Shown here one piece after another: positions 30,100 through 42,452 of a stretch of 64,000 nucleotides of DNA (positions are counted from its first letter, which is position 1; each line of letters starts with the position of its first letter). The DNA is from Paulinella micropora (lineage: Eukaryota; Cercozoa; Imbricatea; Euglyphida): the NCBI GenBank assembly GCA_009731375.1, contig BJOX01000105.1, positions 127,504 through 191,503 on the forward strand, read 5' to 3'. Both the position numbers and the translations under genes were made by a program. Below the pieces are notes generated by a model that had not been told where the DNA came from, made no database searches, and saw only the letters and a list, made by a program, of their open reading frames with translations.

Positions 30100-30408
30100 G
30101 TAGTAGTAGTAGTAGTAGTTGTAGTAGTAGTAGTAGAAGTAGTAGTAGTAGTAGAAGTAGTAGCAGCAACAACAGCACTACTATTACTACTACTACTACT
30201 ACTAATGATGATGATGATAATATTGATAATAATAATAATAATACTATATCTGAGGCGTACTGATGCAGCTAATGACATATCCTCAACGGACATAAGCCTC
30301 CAATACCCTTGTTCGAGGTCCTCCACCCCCTCGTGTCAGTCTCTTGCCTGATGATCGGGGCCACCGATGGAGCTCCTGAGGGCAAGACTGCACTAAGCCG
30401 AGGTTATT
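30100..30408 (+). repeat. AGT/ATA microsatellite and R2 SINE-like copy, cut by a gap
   Basis: 30100-30244 is GTA, CTA and ATA triplet repeat. 30245-30408 matches 211-358 of the R2 repeat and is then lost in the gap. Confidence 0.65.
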
Positions 30409-30556
30409 NNNNNNNNNNNNNNNNNNNNNNNNNNNNNNNNNNNNNNNNNNNNNNNNNNNNNNNNNNNNNNNNNNNNNNNNNNNNNNNNNNNNNNNNNNNN
30501 NNNNNNNNNNNNNNNNNNNNNNNNNNNNNNNNNNNNNNNNNNNNNNNNNNNNNNNN
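30409..30556. other. Assembly gap (148 N)
   Basis: Unknown bases between the R2 copy and the R1 copy. The start of segment B lies at or near this gap. Confidence 0.97.
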
Positions 30557-30562
30557 TGTATC

Positions 30563-30733
30563 TCCTGCCAATTGCTGAGCCAAAAGGCCATGTGCATCCA
30601 GTCCTCCATTCCATAAGGAAAGTCTCCACACCAATCGGTGGAATAAAGGAAGTGACGGCATAGAACATTACTCTAGGAGCTTTATACCAATCAGCCCATG
30701 GAAAGGGACCGATGGCCTATGTACTCCCTAATA

Positions 30734-30796
<63 letters not shown>

Positions 30797-30802
30797 GTAA
30801 TA

Positions 30803-30895
<93 letters not shown>

Positions 30896-30896
30896 C

Positions 30897-30944
<48 letters not shown>

Positions 30945-31054
30945 CAGCAGCAGCAGAAGCAGCAGCAGTAGCAATAGAAATATCACTGCTGCTGTTCCAT
31001 TTCTCTTGTTGCTATGCTGCCGCTGCTACTGCTACACACACACACAAACACACA

Positions 31055-31120
<66 letters not shown>

Positions 31121-31200
31121 GTCTGTCTCTCTCTCTCTGTCTCTCTGTCTCTCTCTGTCTCTCTTTCTGTCTCTCTCTCTATCTCTCTCTCTCTCTTACA

Positions 31201-31236
<36 letters not shown>

Positions 31237-31595
31237 AAGATGTTGCTACCCAACCAACAGTAGATTACCTCGTTGACTTGAGTGTAGTAGGACGCATCTG
31301 CGAACACGGCTGTGCGAGGACCCACCGCCTAGTGTTTGATTATCTAATGACTGTAATATTCATATTATCATTTTAAATAGATACCATATTTCGACATTGT
31401 TTCTTATTAGTATGATAATATTTGTATAGATGTCATACTTCGACAATTTTGTTATGAGTATGATAATATCTAGCAAACATAGCTCCTAGGCGTGTATACC
31501 GATGCATGCATAGATAGATAGGCAGACATGCAGACAGTAGAGGTAGGGTAGCAGGTACGTCAGCAGGTACGTCAGCATAAATAGATAGATAGATG

Positions 31596-31652
<57 letters not shown>

Positions 31653-31679
31653 GTAGATAGGTAGATAGATAGATATCTG

Positions 31680-31736
<57 letters not shown>

Positions 31737-32156
31737 GTAAGAGTAAGGTAGGTGGGGTCGTGAGGGCAGAGAAGAGGTGTTCAGTGTATCGACCATAGCG
31801 ACGGGGATGACATGCTTGATGGCGGTGACTATGTACAGTGTGTCGTCCTTCTGCTTCAAGGCTAGCGCCCTGTGGAAGGTGGTGTGTGTGTGTGTGTGAT
31901 GTGTGTGTGTGTGATGTGTGTGTGTGTGATGTGTGTGTGTGTGATGTGTGTGTGTGTGATGCGTGATGTGTGTGTTGTTGTGTGTTGTTGTTGTTATTGT
32001 TGTTGTTGTTGTTGTTGTTGTTGTTTGTGTGTGTGTGTGTATGTGTGTGTGATGTGTGTGTTGTTGCTGTTGCTCTTGCTGTTGTTCTTGTTGCTGTTGT
32101 CGTTGTTGTCATCATCGTCGTCGTTGTTGTTGTTGTTATTGTTGTCGTGGTCGTCG

Positions 32157-32191
<35 letters not shown>

Positions 32192-32299
32192 GCTGTGTGT
32201 GTGTGTGTGTGTGTTCGTCCTTCTGCTTACAGCTTAGTGACCTCTGGAAGGCGGCATCGGCGTTGTGCGAACCTGCATGCCATCAATCAAGCAACCAAC

Positions 32300-32338
<39 letters not shown>

Positions 32339-32443
32339 ACGTTCCCCACGTTTGAGAAAAAATCTCAACAACAATAACATCAACAGCAGCAGCAGCAGCA
32401 ACAACAACAACAAACAATGACTAGATGAACGCAGAGGTGAGGC
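30563..32443. repeat. Segment B, left part: second copy of segment A 1-2613
   Basis: R1 (30563-30733), ATA/GTA repeat, CA-TC-TG-GA repeat (31035-31238), unique stretch, GATA repeat (31575-31737) and TG/TTG/CA repeats follow in the same order as in segment A. Differences are mainly repeat lengths and absence of the R2 insertion. The unique parts are nearly identical, so the duplication is recent or allelic. Confidence 0.85.
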
Positions 32444-32447
32444 AGAC
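32444..32447. other. Left target-site duplication of the 9.3-kb transposon (AGAC)
   Basis: AGAC directly before the terminal inverted repeat. The partner is 41761-41764 and the unoccupied copy 2614-2617. Confidence 0.82.
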
Positions 32448-32942
32448 AACATCGCCGCCGCCCAAAAGAACTAGTACGTTTTGCCGCATATGATATAGGC
32501 AAACGATCAGCAAATTTCAGCAAGTTTTATACGTTCCTAGAATGTATTAATGATAAATATCATAATTATTGAAAAAGTAATAAGTTTAGACTATTTTACA
32601 AGCCGCCTGAGCATCTAAAAGTGGCAAAAATCAGCAAAACTGTCGGCAAATATTAATGCATGATTTTGCTGATGTTTTGCCTCTGTTTGCCGCTTTTTTT
32701 CCGTTCTTTTTGCATAATATTGATTGAATAACATTATTTCAACTATCCACAACTTAGTTTCAAGTCGGTATTGCACCGTTTACCAGAAAATATTAGTGAC
32801 GGGTGGCACTACCATGTGCAAGCACCACATACAAATTTCGCCTAAGTCATAAATAGAAAATGACTCAGGAGGCCATATTAGGCAGAATTTTTGCGCTGGA
32901 TTTCATCAATAGATGATGAAGAAGCTAAATTTACTATTTATA
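32448..32942 (+). repeat. Left terminal inverted repeat of the 9.3-kb transposon
   Basis: About 495 bp matching the reverse complement of 41268-41760 with few mismatches and small indels. Confidence 0.88.
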
Positions 32943-33285
32943 AGCTCACTAGTTAGTAGTTAACGTTAATATTATGAAAGAAAACAAATACCACCTAAGC
33001 TAGCCTTGAGCTTTACATCAGTTATGACATATAATATATATGCAAACTTGCCGCTCCATCAATGAAACAATTGGTTGAACATTTGATTTCGAGCGATTCG
33101 CTGCTCAACCATGACATTACATTGCATCATCTTAAAATGGTATGGGTAGTAACTGTCGTTTCGTGCATGTTGTTGTCGATGAGGTTGTGACTGATGCAAT
33201 TGCATTGCAATTGGCTATCTTCAGTATCGCGCAACACAGATGCAACAACAGGCACACTTGCTTCAATCTCAGTTATTTTTTTGTC

Positions 33286-33787
33286 TCAATCGTGTGACTT
33301 CTTGCTCCAACTGAGAGCGTATGTTAGCTTCAGCTTGAGCTGCGAGCTTTTCAAGCTGGGCATCGGCTGGTGATGTGCGCTTGGAACATGTGGTTGTTTG
33401 TGCGTGTTCTCTGCGTGATTGTTTTCTTTCTGCTTTCTTGATGCAATGAGCTCACGCATGATTAATTTGAGACTTGAGATTGTGACGGGTGGTTCGAAGG
33501 GAGGGTCTTCAGGATCGAGTGTAGATAAGGAATCCTCGCCTTCTTCGGGTGGTTCGGAGGGCGGGTCTTCAGGATCGGAATCCTCGCCTTCTTCGGGTGC
33601 AGGAGTCGGCTTCTTATGTCCGGCTTTCTTCTGCTTTTTCACTGCGGGCTTTTGTGCAGATTTTTTTGGCCCGTGCTTCTTTTGACCAGCCTTAGTCTTG
33701 GGCTTCACCGGTTCCTGCAATTAATATTCAAATTCAATTTGTGAACTGAAATGATAAACGTAAAGAAATGACCGAATAACCTATGTC

Positions 33788-33828
<41 letters not shown>

Positions 33829-33989
33829 GAAAGCAAGGACTTGGAAAGGCGTTGGAGTATACACAAGCTCCTTCTGACCAGCCTTAGTCTTGGGCTTCAC
33901 CGGTTCCTGTAATTCAAATTCAATTTGTGAACTGAATTGATCGAAATGACAAACGTAAAGAAATGACTGAATATAGATANNNNNNNNNN

Positions 33990-34058
<69 letters not shown>

Positions 34059-34488
34059 GTGAAAGCAAAGGACTTGGAAAGGCGTTGGAATATACACAGG
34101 CTCCTTCTTTGGCACCACCCTCTTCGGTCGGCCGTTGTCCCATGTGCCGCCATCTTCGATCTGCTCGTTAAGCCAGATGAATTCGTATACAATCGGCAGT
34201 TGGTCCAAGGGCCTGCGCGTCACGATTCCATCCTTGTCGGGTTCGGGTGGCTTCACTAGATTCAAGTCAGGAACGATCTGCTTTTCCCACACGACAGGGT
34301 CCGCTCGTCCAGCTCCCCTTGACCTCAAGGCGTCAACGATGGTTAACGAGGCAAACTGAAACTGCCGGAACTTCTTCCCCGTCTCCGGATCTTGCACAGA
34401 ACGAGAAATCATAAGCGTCTTCGTTATAAAAGTGATGTCGGGGTCCTGTTTGTTAATAAACTGTTTGGACAGCTTCACCCTGGGGGAA

Positions 34489-34522
<34 letters not shown>

Positions 34523-34556
34523 TCTCACACACAACGAAACGAGCCACAGAGCAAAA

Positions 34557-34591
<35 letters not shown>

Positions 34592-36047
34592 CGAAATGAG
34601 CGACAGAGCAAATGACTACGTTGTACCCGCAGGAAATCACCTCCTCACCTTCCCTGGTGACGAGATTGATGCCCGGCTCCAAGATTATGTTTTTTAAATT
34701 CTTGGCCTTCAGCGACTGTAACACTGCCATAAATCCCCTGCTGGGGTTTTGGCCTGCCGTCTGATACTCCAACGGCGTTCTAATGGCAAGTGAATGATGA
34801 ACAATGATAAACACAATAGAGAGAGCGATAGAGAAATAGAGGGAGGGGAGAGGGGGGGGGGGGACGCTACTACAGATGACTCGCCTTCTGCGAAGGAGTA
34901 GTTGGTCGTCGCCCTGCAATGGTACTCCTTCTGCATGCTCTCCTTGGTAATCGAAGGGCCCACGACATCCACCTTGAGCTTATCAATGGAATCGTGTGCC
35001 GCCTGCCTTTCTGACTTCTCTTTCTCATCTTCCTTCTGTCTCTGTTCTTCTGCTTCTCTTTCTTCTGTATCTTTTTTTTCTTGATCGTCTTTTTTCTTCT
35101 TATCATCCTTTTGAGCTTGCTCCTCTCTTTGCTTCTGCTGTTCTTCTTTTTGTTCCTTATCAGCTTTGGCTGCTTTTTCCGCTATCGCTTCTATTTCTTT
35201 TTGTCTTTTTTGTTGTTCTTCTTCTGTCAATGACTCTCTCTCTATCTTTCTTCCTTCCTTTTCCTTTCTTCTTGCCTGCGTTGTCTTCCTCTGTCTTGTC
35301 TTCCTTCTGGTCTGCCTCCTCTTTCTTCTTGCCTGTCTTGTCTCCCTGTTTGTCTGTCTTGTCTTTCTTCCTTCCTTTTCCTTTCTTCTTGCCTGCCTCC
35401 TCTTTCTTGTCTGTCTTGTCTTCCTCTGTCTTGTCTTCCTTCTGGTCTGCCTCCTCTTTCTTCTTGCCTGTCTTGTCTCCCTGCTTGTCTGTCTTGTCTT
35501 TCTTCCTGCCTGCCTTATCCTTCTTACCTGCAGCTGTCTTCTCTTTCTTGCCTGTCTTTTCTTTTGTCTTTTCGCTTGTTTGCTTTTCCTTCTTCTCGCT
35601 TGTCTTTTGTTTTTTGTTTTTCTTTGTCTTCTCGCCTGTCTCTGCCTTGTCTGTCTCTTGCTTGTCACCATCCCTCTCCTTTGGCTTGTTGTTTCTCTTT
35701 TTTGTTTCTGCTTGTTCCTCTGTGTACCTCTGCACTGGTCTCGTGTCTCTACTCTTCTTTGTGCTTCCTCCCCCACCCTCTTTCCACGGCTCGGCTGGCA
35801 TCTTTCTTGTCTGTTGTGCATTGATGTTCCATCTAACTATCACTGCCTCCTCCACTCCCTGACATTGGATGTCCGTCGGCCAGTCCCAAAGAGGCTCCCT
35901 TGCACAGTAGTAGGCATCCACGTCCACCCCGTCTGCGAATTGCAATGTTTGAGTCTTGTGGAGTTGTTTTTCTGTTATGCATAACATGGTGTTTCTCGAG
36001 TATGTTGGTCGTGTTGGGCGGTATTGAATGGATTTTCTCGGTTGCAT
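33286..36047 (-). CDS. Multi-exon Lys/Glu-rich protein gene of the transposon
   Basis: The first large frame (36047-34880 region) has a normal N-terminus of ~100 residues, then ~250 residues of Lys/Asp/Glu/Gln repeats. A ~27-residue unit (DKTGKKKEEADQKEDKTEED core) occurs twice. After an apparent donor near 34888, further exons appear at about 34785-34640 and 34488-34070, the latter with a compact domain (FRQFQFASLTIVDALRSRG), and 33720-33286 ends the gene in Pro/Asp/Glu repeats and a Lys-rich tail. Introns contain CA and TC repeats. An exon-intron part is duplicated (33690-33770 versus 33880-33970). No family is recognised. Exact exon borders are uncertain. Confidence 0.45.
33690..33979 (-). 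repeat. ~190-bp duplication of exon end plus (TC)n intron
   Basis: The string ACCAGCCTTAGTCTTGGGCT with its downstream sequence to the GA microsatellite occurs at ~33688 and again at ~33878. One exon end and intron start are therefore present twice. Confidence 0.65.
33980..33989. other. Assembly gap (10 N)
   Basis: A ten-N run in a GA microsatellite of the transposon. Confidence 0.95.
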
Positions 36048-36802
36048 AAAAATCTTGGCTCTGTTTGTGGGGTTTTTTTTTCTTCTGAAACGCTGCCCCT
36101 TGCATGACTTTTAGGAACCACCATGTTCCTTTGGGGCGCTTGCCTGCCCAAGTGAATTGCGACCTCACGTTAGCAAGGTGACAAACATCTCTAATTGTCT
36201 ATTTTTTTTTGCGTCCAACATTTTTTTCTGCTTTTTTTTGTTGGTAAAGTACTCATAAAAGGGGTGGTTCTGTCTTACTTTGGACAGGTTGTCGGTTCGA
36301 TTATGGGGACGAAAAGGTTCCGACGGTTTTGGTTCAAAAAGCACCACCCCTTGCACCAAAATCGCTCCCAACATTGAGGACAGTCATTCCGAAATGACAA
36401 AAAGGCATTGCAACACGGTGAAGTTTGGGACGACGGTTGGGTTGTCACGTGGGCACTTGCCCTGAACGATCCAGTTGTCGGCCTTGTCGGTCTCTACTTC
36501 CACGGTGCCGTCCTGACGTTTGCGGTAACCAAAAATCTTTCCGATCTGGGGCAAAACAAGAGAAGCAAATCAGGAATGAGAGCATGGACACGGTGAAGTA
36601 ACAAAAAGAGCGATTTTGCCGAGCCTTTTTCTTTTGCAGTATGCCTTCCCTGACAAGGTGTCTCTACATCAACTAAGAGGTATTTGTTTCCTGTTTTTCA
36701 TGTTTCACTTGCTCAGTCTTGGTTTTGATTCTCATGTATTGCAGTCTGTCTGTGAGAGACAGCAACTAGTGCGGCAAAAAAAACCTTGATGTTGCTTGCT
36801 GC

Positions 36803-36805
36803 CTC

Positions 36806-36836
<31 letters not shown>

Positions 36837-37206
36837 CTCTCTCCCTCTCCCTCTCTCCCTCTCTCTTTCTCTCTCTCACTTTCCCCCCCCCCTCTCTCTT
36901 TCTCTCTCTCTCTTTCAAAGAAAGAAGAAAGAAAGAAGAAAGAAAGAAGAAAGAAAGAAGAAAGAAAGAAGAAAGAAAGAAGAAAGAAAGAAGAAAGAAA
37001 GAAGAAAGAAAGAAGAAAGAAAGAAGAAAGAAAGAAGAAAAAAAAAGAAAGAAACAAGAAAGAAAAAAGAAAGAAAAAAGAAAGAAACAAGAAAGAAACA
37101 AGAAAGAAACAAGAAAGAAACAAGAAAGAAAGAAGAAAGAAATAAGAAAGAAAGAAGAAAGAAAGAAGAAAGAAATTCTTTCTTTCTCTCTCTCTCTCTC
37201 TCTTTC

Positions 37207-37237
<31 letters not shown>

Positions 37238-37240
37238 CTC

Positions 37241-37275
<35 letters not shown>

Positions 37276-37292
37276 TGCTCTCTCTCTCTCTT

Positions 37293-37327
<35 letters not shown>

Positions 37328-37386
37328 TTCTTTCTCTCTCTGTCTCTCTCTCTCTCTCTCTCTTTCTTTCTGTCCTTCTTTCTTTG

Positions 37387-37455
<69 letters not shown>

Positions 37456-37506
37456 CTCTCTCTCTCCCCCCCCCTCTCTCTCTCTCTCTCTCCCTCTCTC
37501 TTTCTC

Positions 37507-37580
<74 letters not shown>

Positions 37581-37610
37581 TCTTTCTCTCTCTGTCTCTC
37601 TCTCTCTCTC
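36803..37610. repeat. (TC)n / (GAAA)n microsatellite bounded by a ~32-bp direct duplication
   Basis: Over 800 bp of TC, GAAAGAA and TTTC repeats. The sequences directly before (about 36769-36802) and after (about 37614-37646) are near-identical copies containing GGCAAAAAAA and GTTGCTTGCTGCC. The repeat thus sits inside a small target duplication at the 5' part of the plus-strand gene. Frames across it are artefacts. Confidence 0.7.
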
Positions 37611-37656
37611 TACCAAGTGTGGCAAAAAAACCGTGTTGCTTGCTGCCAGCAGAACC

Positions 37657-40600
37657 ATGCAGAGGAAAGTCGTGTCAAAGCTGGTGGCGGCTGGTTTGGG
37701 CGGTTCGTTTGCCAAGGCGTTTGGAGAAGTTTCACCCAGTACTGCCGCAACCCCCAGCTTTCAACAAGATTCCGCCTCTCCCCCCTCTTGCAAAGTGCAG
37801 GTGCCATCCGTCGACAGTTTTTCAAAGGTTTTTGGTCCCTACCATAGTACGTATGTAACTTCTAGTAAACTCCCCCCTCTGCAACCTCCTAGTCTAGATA
37901 GACTAGATAGTACTAACAAGGACAGTTTTGCTCGTGTGTTTCAGTCTGCCCTTGCCCCCCCTCCTGTCCGACTTACCCCTCCTGCTCCCTCCTTTTCTTG
38001 CTTACCTTTGCTTTCTGTTACTACTAGCAGTTGTAGCAGCAGCAGCAGGAGTACTAGTAATACAACACCACATCATGATACACAGACATTAGATTATCGT
38101 ACAAGCACCTTGCCGCTCTACATCACTCTTGGTATTCCCATCCCCCGCGCTTCCACATCCACCTCAGTCAAGGCTAATGTAAAAGGGAAAAAAAGAAGAA
38201 GAACTAAAGCAGGGAAGGAAACACGGCCAAACAGTTTCAAGAAATGGTTAGGCTGTACTTGGCCAGAGCTGCAAAAGAAGATAGGCGAGACATGCTGCGA
38301 GCGTTTACAATGCCACAAGTGGATAGATCCTTTTGCAGCAGTCAAGGCTAGAACAGACTCAGTACAGCTAAACAGGTCCGAGCTAGCAGGATGGGTAGGT
38401 GGAATGCTGCAGAGCATGGAAACAGTACAGGGCAAGATACAATACAGATAAAGGAGCTAGGGTCTGTCGTACTATGTGGATGAAACTGCACGGGGTGGGT
38501 GAGAGGACTATGAAAAGAGCTATGAAAGGTCTTGGTGATGATCATACTTATTTTGCGGACTATGGAAGAGCCGAATCTCCCAATGAAGACCTAACGTGGG
38601 CACTGTTACACCAGCGGTTTTTTGTTGATCAAGAGGGTGAGTCCATCGCGGATGGCTTTTTCCACCTTGAAGACACGATGGACTTCCCTACCATTTATGC
38701 GTACGTCTGCGCCGAATGGAGGCCAGCCCAGTCGAGGCTTGTGTTGACTGGTCCGGTTTCAGACGAAGGTCCCAGTGAGAGCTTGGTTCGCAAAGTATGG
38801 CGTGCAGAATTTGGGAGGGTGAAGCCGATACGCAAAGGCGATTTCTCTAAGTGTGCCCTCTGTACCGAACTTGCGGCAGATCACCGATCAGGGTATTCAT
38901 TCTGTTTTTAGTCCTTGTGTTTTTAGTTTTTTTTTGTTTCTTTTTTTCTTTCGTGAGGTTTTATTCCTAACGCCTGTAGGTTTAAGTCAAAAGCAGAAGC
39001 CGATCATAGGAGAATGCGCAATCGGATACACAACAAGCTTCACCGCGCTCAGAGGCGTGGGAGCCTAAGGCGTTCGGTGGAAGGGTAATCATTTCAGTCG
39101 CACTTTAGGTTTTCATTGTTGCCCCCATTTCAGGAGTAAGGACGTTCAGAGAGTTACAGCCATGACGATTGACATGACCCGACCATTCCAGTTGCCCTGG
39201 TGCTCCCACGGCTTCTCCAACTTTAAGGACAGGTACGTAGTCCGGATTCATGCTGGGAGCCACTATGTACGCACACGACAAAAACTTCATCTTGTGTCAC
39301 TTGCCCAATATCGCCCACACTCCCAACTCAAATATTACTTTTCTGTACTGACTGTTGCGGTGGGAGATGTTTCACCCCCGCACTAAGGCGGCGATCAAAC
39401 TGTACATAGGCTGGGATGGAGGTATTGAAAACACGGCAGACACAACCATGATGTTTCTGTGCCACATCATTCGAAAGACTTGGAGGGCAGACATAGAGAC
39501 GCATAGGATGGTCACAAAACACTCTCATTCCATTCAGGACCAGAAATTTTTTGTTCTTCGTTACCTTGGCTATACACGACCCTCATGACCACCAATTTTG
39601 CTCAGGCCCTTTTCAAGCTCATGTTAGGCTTCAAGAAAAACAGAGAGTCATACTGTCTTCTCCTTTTGCAAAAGGAATTTGATTGGGAGGTATACTTTGC
39701 CGAGAGCGTTAATCCTAGTCTTAAGTACTGGAATAGACCATTAGCTTGGAAGTACTCAGCCGGGACAGAAGAGACTAAGTTCATGCCAAGGGTTAGAGTG
39801 AAAACGTGGGGCGACGCGCAAAAGCATTGGCACGGTGTGGACGACAGTCCGGATGGCGCGGATATAATCCCCTACATCAAAGAGCCTAGTAAGAATCATC
39901 ATCTCTATACGCGTATTCATTCTTGTGTGTATTGTTGCAGCGTCCGACCGCCCCAAGAAGTTGCCCAACGTGCAATGGGTGACGCCCAAGATCAAGAAGG
40001 ACGTCACATTTTTAGCCAAAAATTATTGCTCCAAGGAGGAGCAAGAGTGGTTTGCAGAGGTTCTGCACCACTCCGAGCTAACTCGGATTGTTTGGGACGG
40101 GTTGGATAGGGAGGGCGGTTTACCAGGTAGGCCTGGCCATTTTGCAATGGCAGACAAGTCTGGGTTTAGATGGGAGGCTCATGTTCGTGTGCTTGGCGAT
40201 TTGCCAGAGGATGTGTGGGCAGTGCCTGCAGATCGTGCTGCTGCCCAAGAGGACGTTGAAAAGCTGTCGGACGAGGAGAGGCTGTGGGTTGCCCGAACCA
40301 ATTTCGTCAATGAGGCTAAGGCCCCAAACCATCCGCCATGGTACGGGGCACAGCTTTTGAGCGAAGAGGCTAAGAGGGCCCATGATTGGCAGGATGATAA
40401 TCGTTTTCCCGCTCCACATCTCAGAGTTTCGGCAATTTTCGCTCATGACCCAACTGAGGACGGGTTAAAAAAAGCAACCGTGAAAGAGCTGAAGTCGTGG
40501 CTATCAGAGCAGGGGCAGAGGCGAAGTGGCACCAAGGTAGTGCTTATTCAGAGAGTATTGTCTGTCTTTGGTGATGCTGCTGAGCAGACTGACAGTGTCG

Positions 40601-40940
40601 AGCCGGTACGCGCTGCGGGCGATGCCAGGCGGAAAGGAGAAGGCTGGATCGATCAGAAATAGACGAGAAATCAAAAGCGTCATCATCAAGTAGTGGAAGC
40701 TCGGACGATGAGCCGCTCTTGCGGGCGCCAAGGGGGCCAAACAGCAGGAATATCCCACACTCAGCGGCGCGAATTAGATTGCGGCGTCAGTTTGCCAGAG
40801 TCTATGGCATTGATGACGAGGCACTGGAGGCTGTTGAGAGGGCTGAGAATGATTTGCGAAGCGACATGTCAGAATCTTCCTCTGAGGGGTGGGAGCCAAT
40901 AAACGCATTGAGCGATCTGTACAATTATCTGTTTAAATGA
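37657..40940 (+). CDS. Large transposon gene with SAP domain (possible transposase, DUF7869-like)
   Basis: The coding signal starts at the ATG at 37657 (Ser/Pro-rich start), shifts frame near 38440, and continues with MKLHGVGERTMKRAMKGLGDD, a CALCTELAAD zinc-knuckle-like motif (near 38860), an intron (about 38893-38981), a basic helix, a second intron (about 39087-39134) and a domain with TMTIDMTRPFQLP-type start and LYIGWDGGIENTADT (near 39410). That order resembles the DUF7869 proteins often seen in cnidarian and protist genomes. A SAP DNA-binding motif (VKELKSWLSEQGQRRSGTK) follows at ~40480-40560, then an acidic Ser-rich C-terminus to 40940 after a frame change near 40655. Frame changes mean unmodelled introns or decay. 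Transposase role is inference from its location. Confidence 0.5.
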
Positions 40941-40992
40941 TTTTATTTCAAATTCAGGCAGCTGCGTGCGTTTAGGGCAGTCCTTGTCATTT

Positions 40993-41390
40993 TGACTTAG
41001 GCAAATTTTGAAAGCCGGCGGCAAAAACGGGTGGCGGTGTATTTGTTATACATATTCATACACCCGGTGGCCCATGCTTTTTTAAATAGTATATTTAGCT
41101 TCTCCGTCATGTATTCATCGAGTCCAGCGCAAAAAATCCGGCCTAGAAGTGGCTCCTGAGTTGTTTTGTATTATGACTTAGGCAAATTTTGAAAGCCGGC
41201 GGCAAAAACTTGAACGGGTGGCGGTGTATTTGTTATACATATTCATACACCCGGTGACCCATGCTAATATAAATAGTAAATTTAGCTTCTCCATCATCTA
41301 TTGATGAAATCCAGCGAAAAAAATTCTGCCTAATATGGCCTCCTGAGTTATTTTCTATTTATGACTTAGGCGAAATTTGTATGTGGTGCT
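40993..41390. repeat. Subterminal tandem repeats (~185 bp) of the transposon
   Basis: GACTTAGGCAAATTTTGAAAGCC begins units at 40993 and 41175 and, with changes, at 41363. Each unit contains GGTGGCGGTGTATTTGTTAT and ends before TCCTGAGTT. The third unit runs into the right terminal repeat. Such subterminal repeats often bind transposase. Confidence 0.7.
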
Positions 41391-41760
41391 TGCACATGGT
41401 AGTGCCACCCGTCACTAATATTTTCTGGTAAACGGTGCAATACCGACTTGAAACTAAGTTGTGGATAGTTGCAATAATGTTACTCAATCAATATTATGCA
41501 AAAAGAACGGAAAAAAAGCGGCAAACAGAGGCAAAACAGCAGAATCATGCATTAATACTTGCCGACAGTTTTGCTGATTTTTACCACTTTTAGATGCTCA
41601 GGCGGCATGTAAAATAGTCTAAACTTATTACTTTTTCAATAATTATGATATTTATCATTAATACATTCTAGGAACGTATAAAACTTGCTGAAATTTGCCG
41701 ATCATTTGCCTATATCATATGCGGCAAAACGTACTAGTTCTTTTGGGCGGCGGCGATGTT
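41268..41760 (-). repeat. Right terminal inverted repeat of the 9.3-kb transposon
   Basis: Reverse complement of 32448-32942, ending GGCGGCGGCGATGTT and followed by AGAC. Confidence 0.88.
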
Positions 41761-41967
41761 AGACCATCTACTAGAACCATCAGCTTCTTTCCATTAACTT
41801 TCTTTTCTTCTTCCTTCGGTTGGCTGTCCGCCATGATGTTTTTTTCGTGATCGATGTCGATTGAAATATCTATCGATAGGAATAAAATGTCGGTGCATCA
41901 CCACAATGCCCACCAGCACTACCACCGACATGATGCTGATGACGACGATAACGACGACGACGACGAC

Positions 41968-42003
<36 letters not shown>

Positions 42004-42420
42004 CATCATCATCATCATCAAAAACAACAACAGCAGCAGCATCAGCAGCAGCAGCAACAACAAACAGCTAACCACGAGAAGAAGAAGAAGAAGAAGAAGA
42101 AGAAGAAGAAGAAGAAGAAGAAGAAGAAGAAGAAGAAGAAGAAGAAGAAAAGAAGAAGAAGAAGAAGGGAAGAAGAAGAAGAAGAAGAAGAAGAAGAAGA
42201 AGAAGAAGAAGAAGAAGAAGAAGAAGAAGAATTGTTGTTGTCGTTGCTGCTGCTGCTGCTGTTGCTGTTGTTGTTGTTGTTGTTGATGATGATGATGATG
42301 ATGTTGTTGTTGTTGTTGTTGCTGCTGCTGCTGCTATTGTTGTTGTTGGTTGTTGTTTTGTTGATGTTGTTGATGTTGTTGTTGTTGCTGCTGCTGCTGT
42401 TGTTGTTCTTGTTGTTGTTC

Positions 42421-42452
<32 letters not shown>

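Larger units (their letters stand above)
32448..41760. mobile_element. 9.3-kb DNA transposon with ~494-bp terminal inverted repeats
   Basis: Starts AACATCGCCGCCGCCC and ends with its reverse complement, with 4-bp AGAC on both sides and an empty site in segment A. Two divergent multi-exon genes lie inside: a Lys-rich gene on the minus strand (33286-36047) and a larger gene with a SAP domain on the plus strand (37657-40940). Long terminal repeats with a 4-bp duplication and this gene content do not match a superfamily I can name with confidence. The plus-strand gene may be the transposase. Positions 32943-33285 hold AT-rich sequence with no feature. Confidence 0.8.

Noticed and set aside
34709-35862. 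Ser/Phe/Leu-rich plus-strand proteins over 35-35.9 kb
   Set aside because: Mirror of the Lys/Glu-rich minus-strand gene; codon composition follows the repeat on the other strand.
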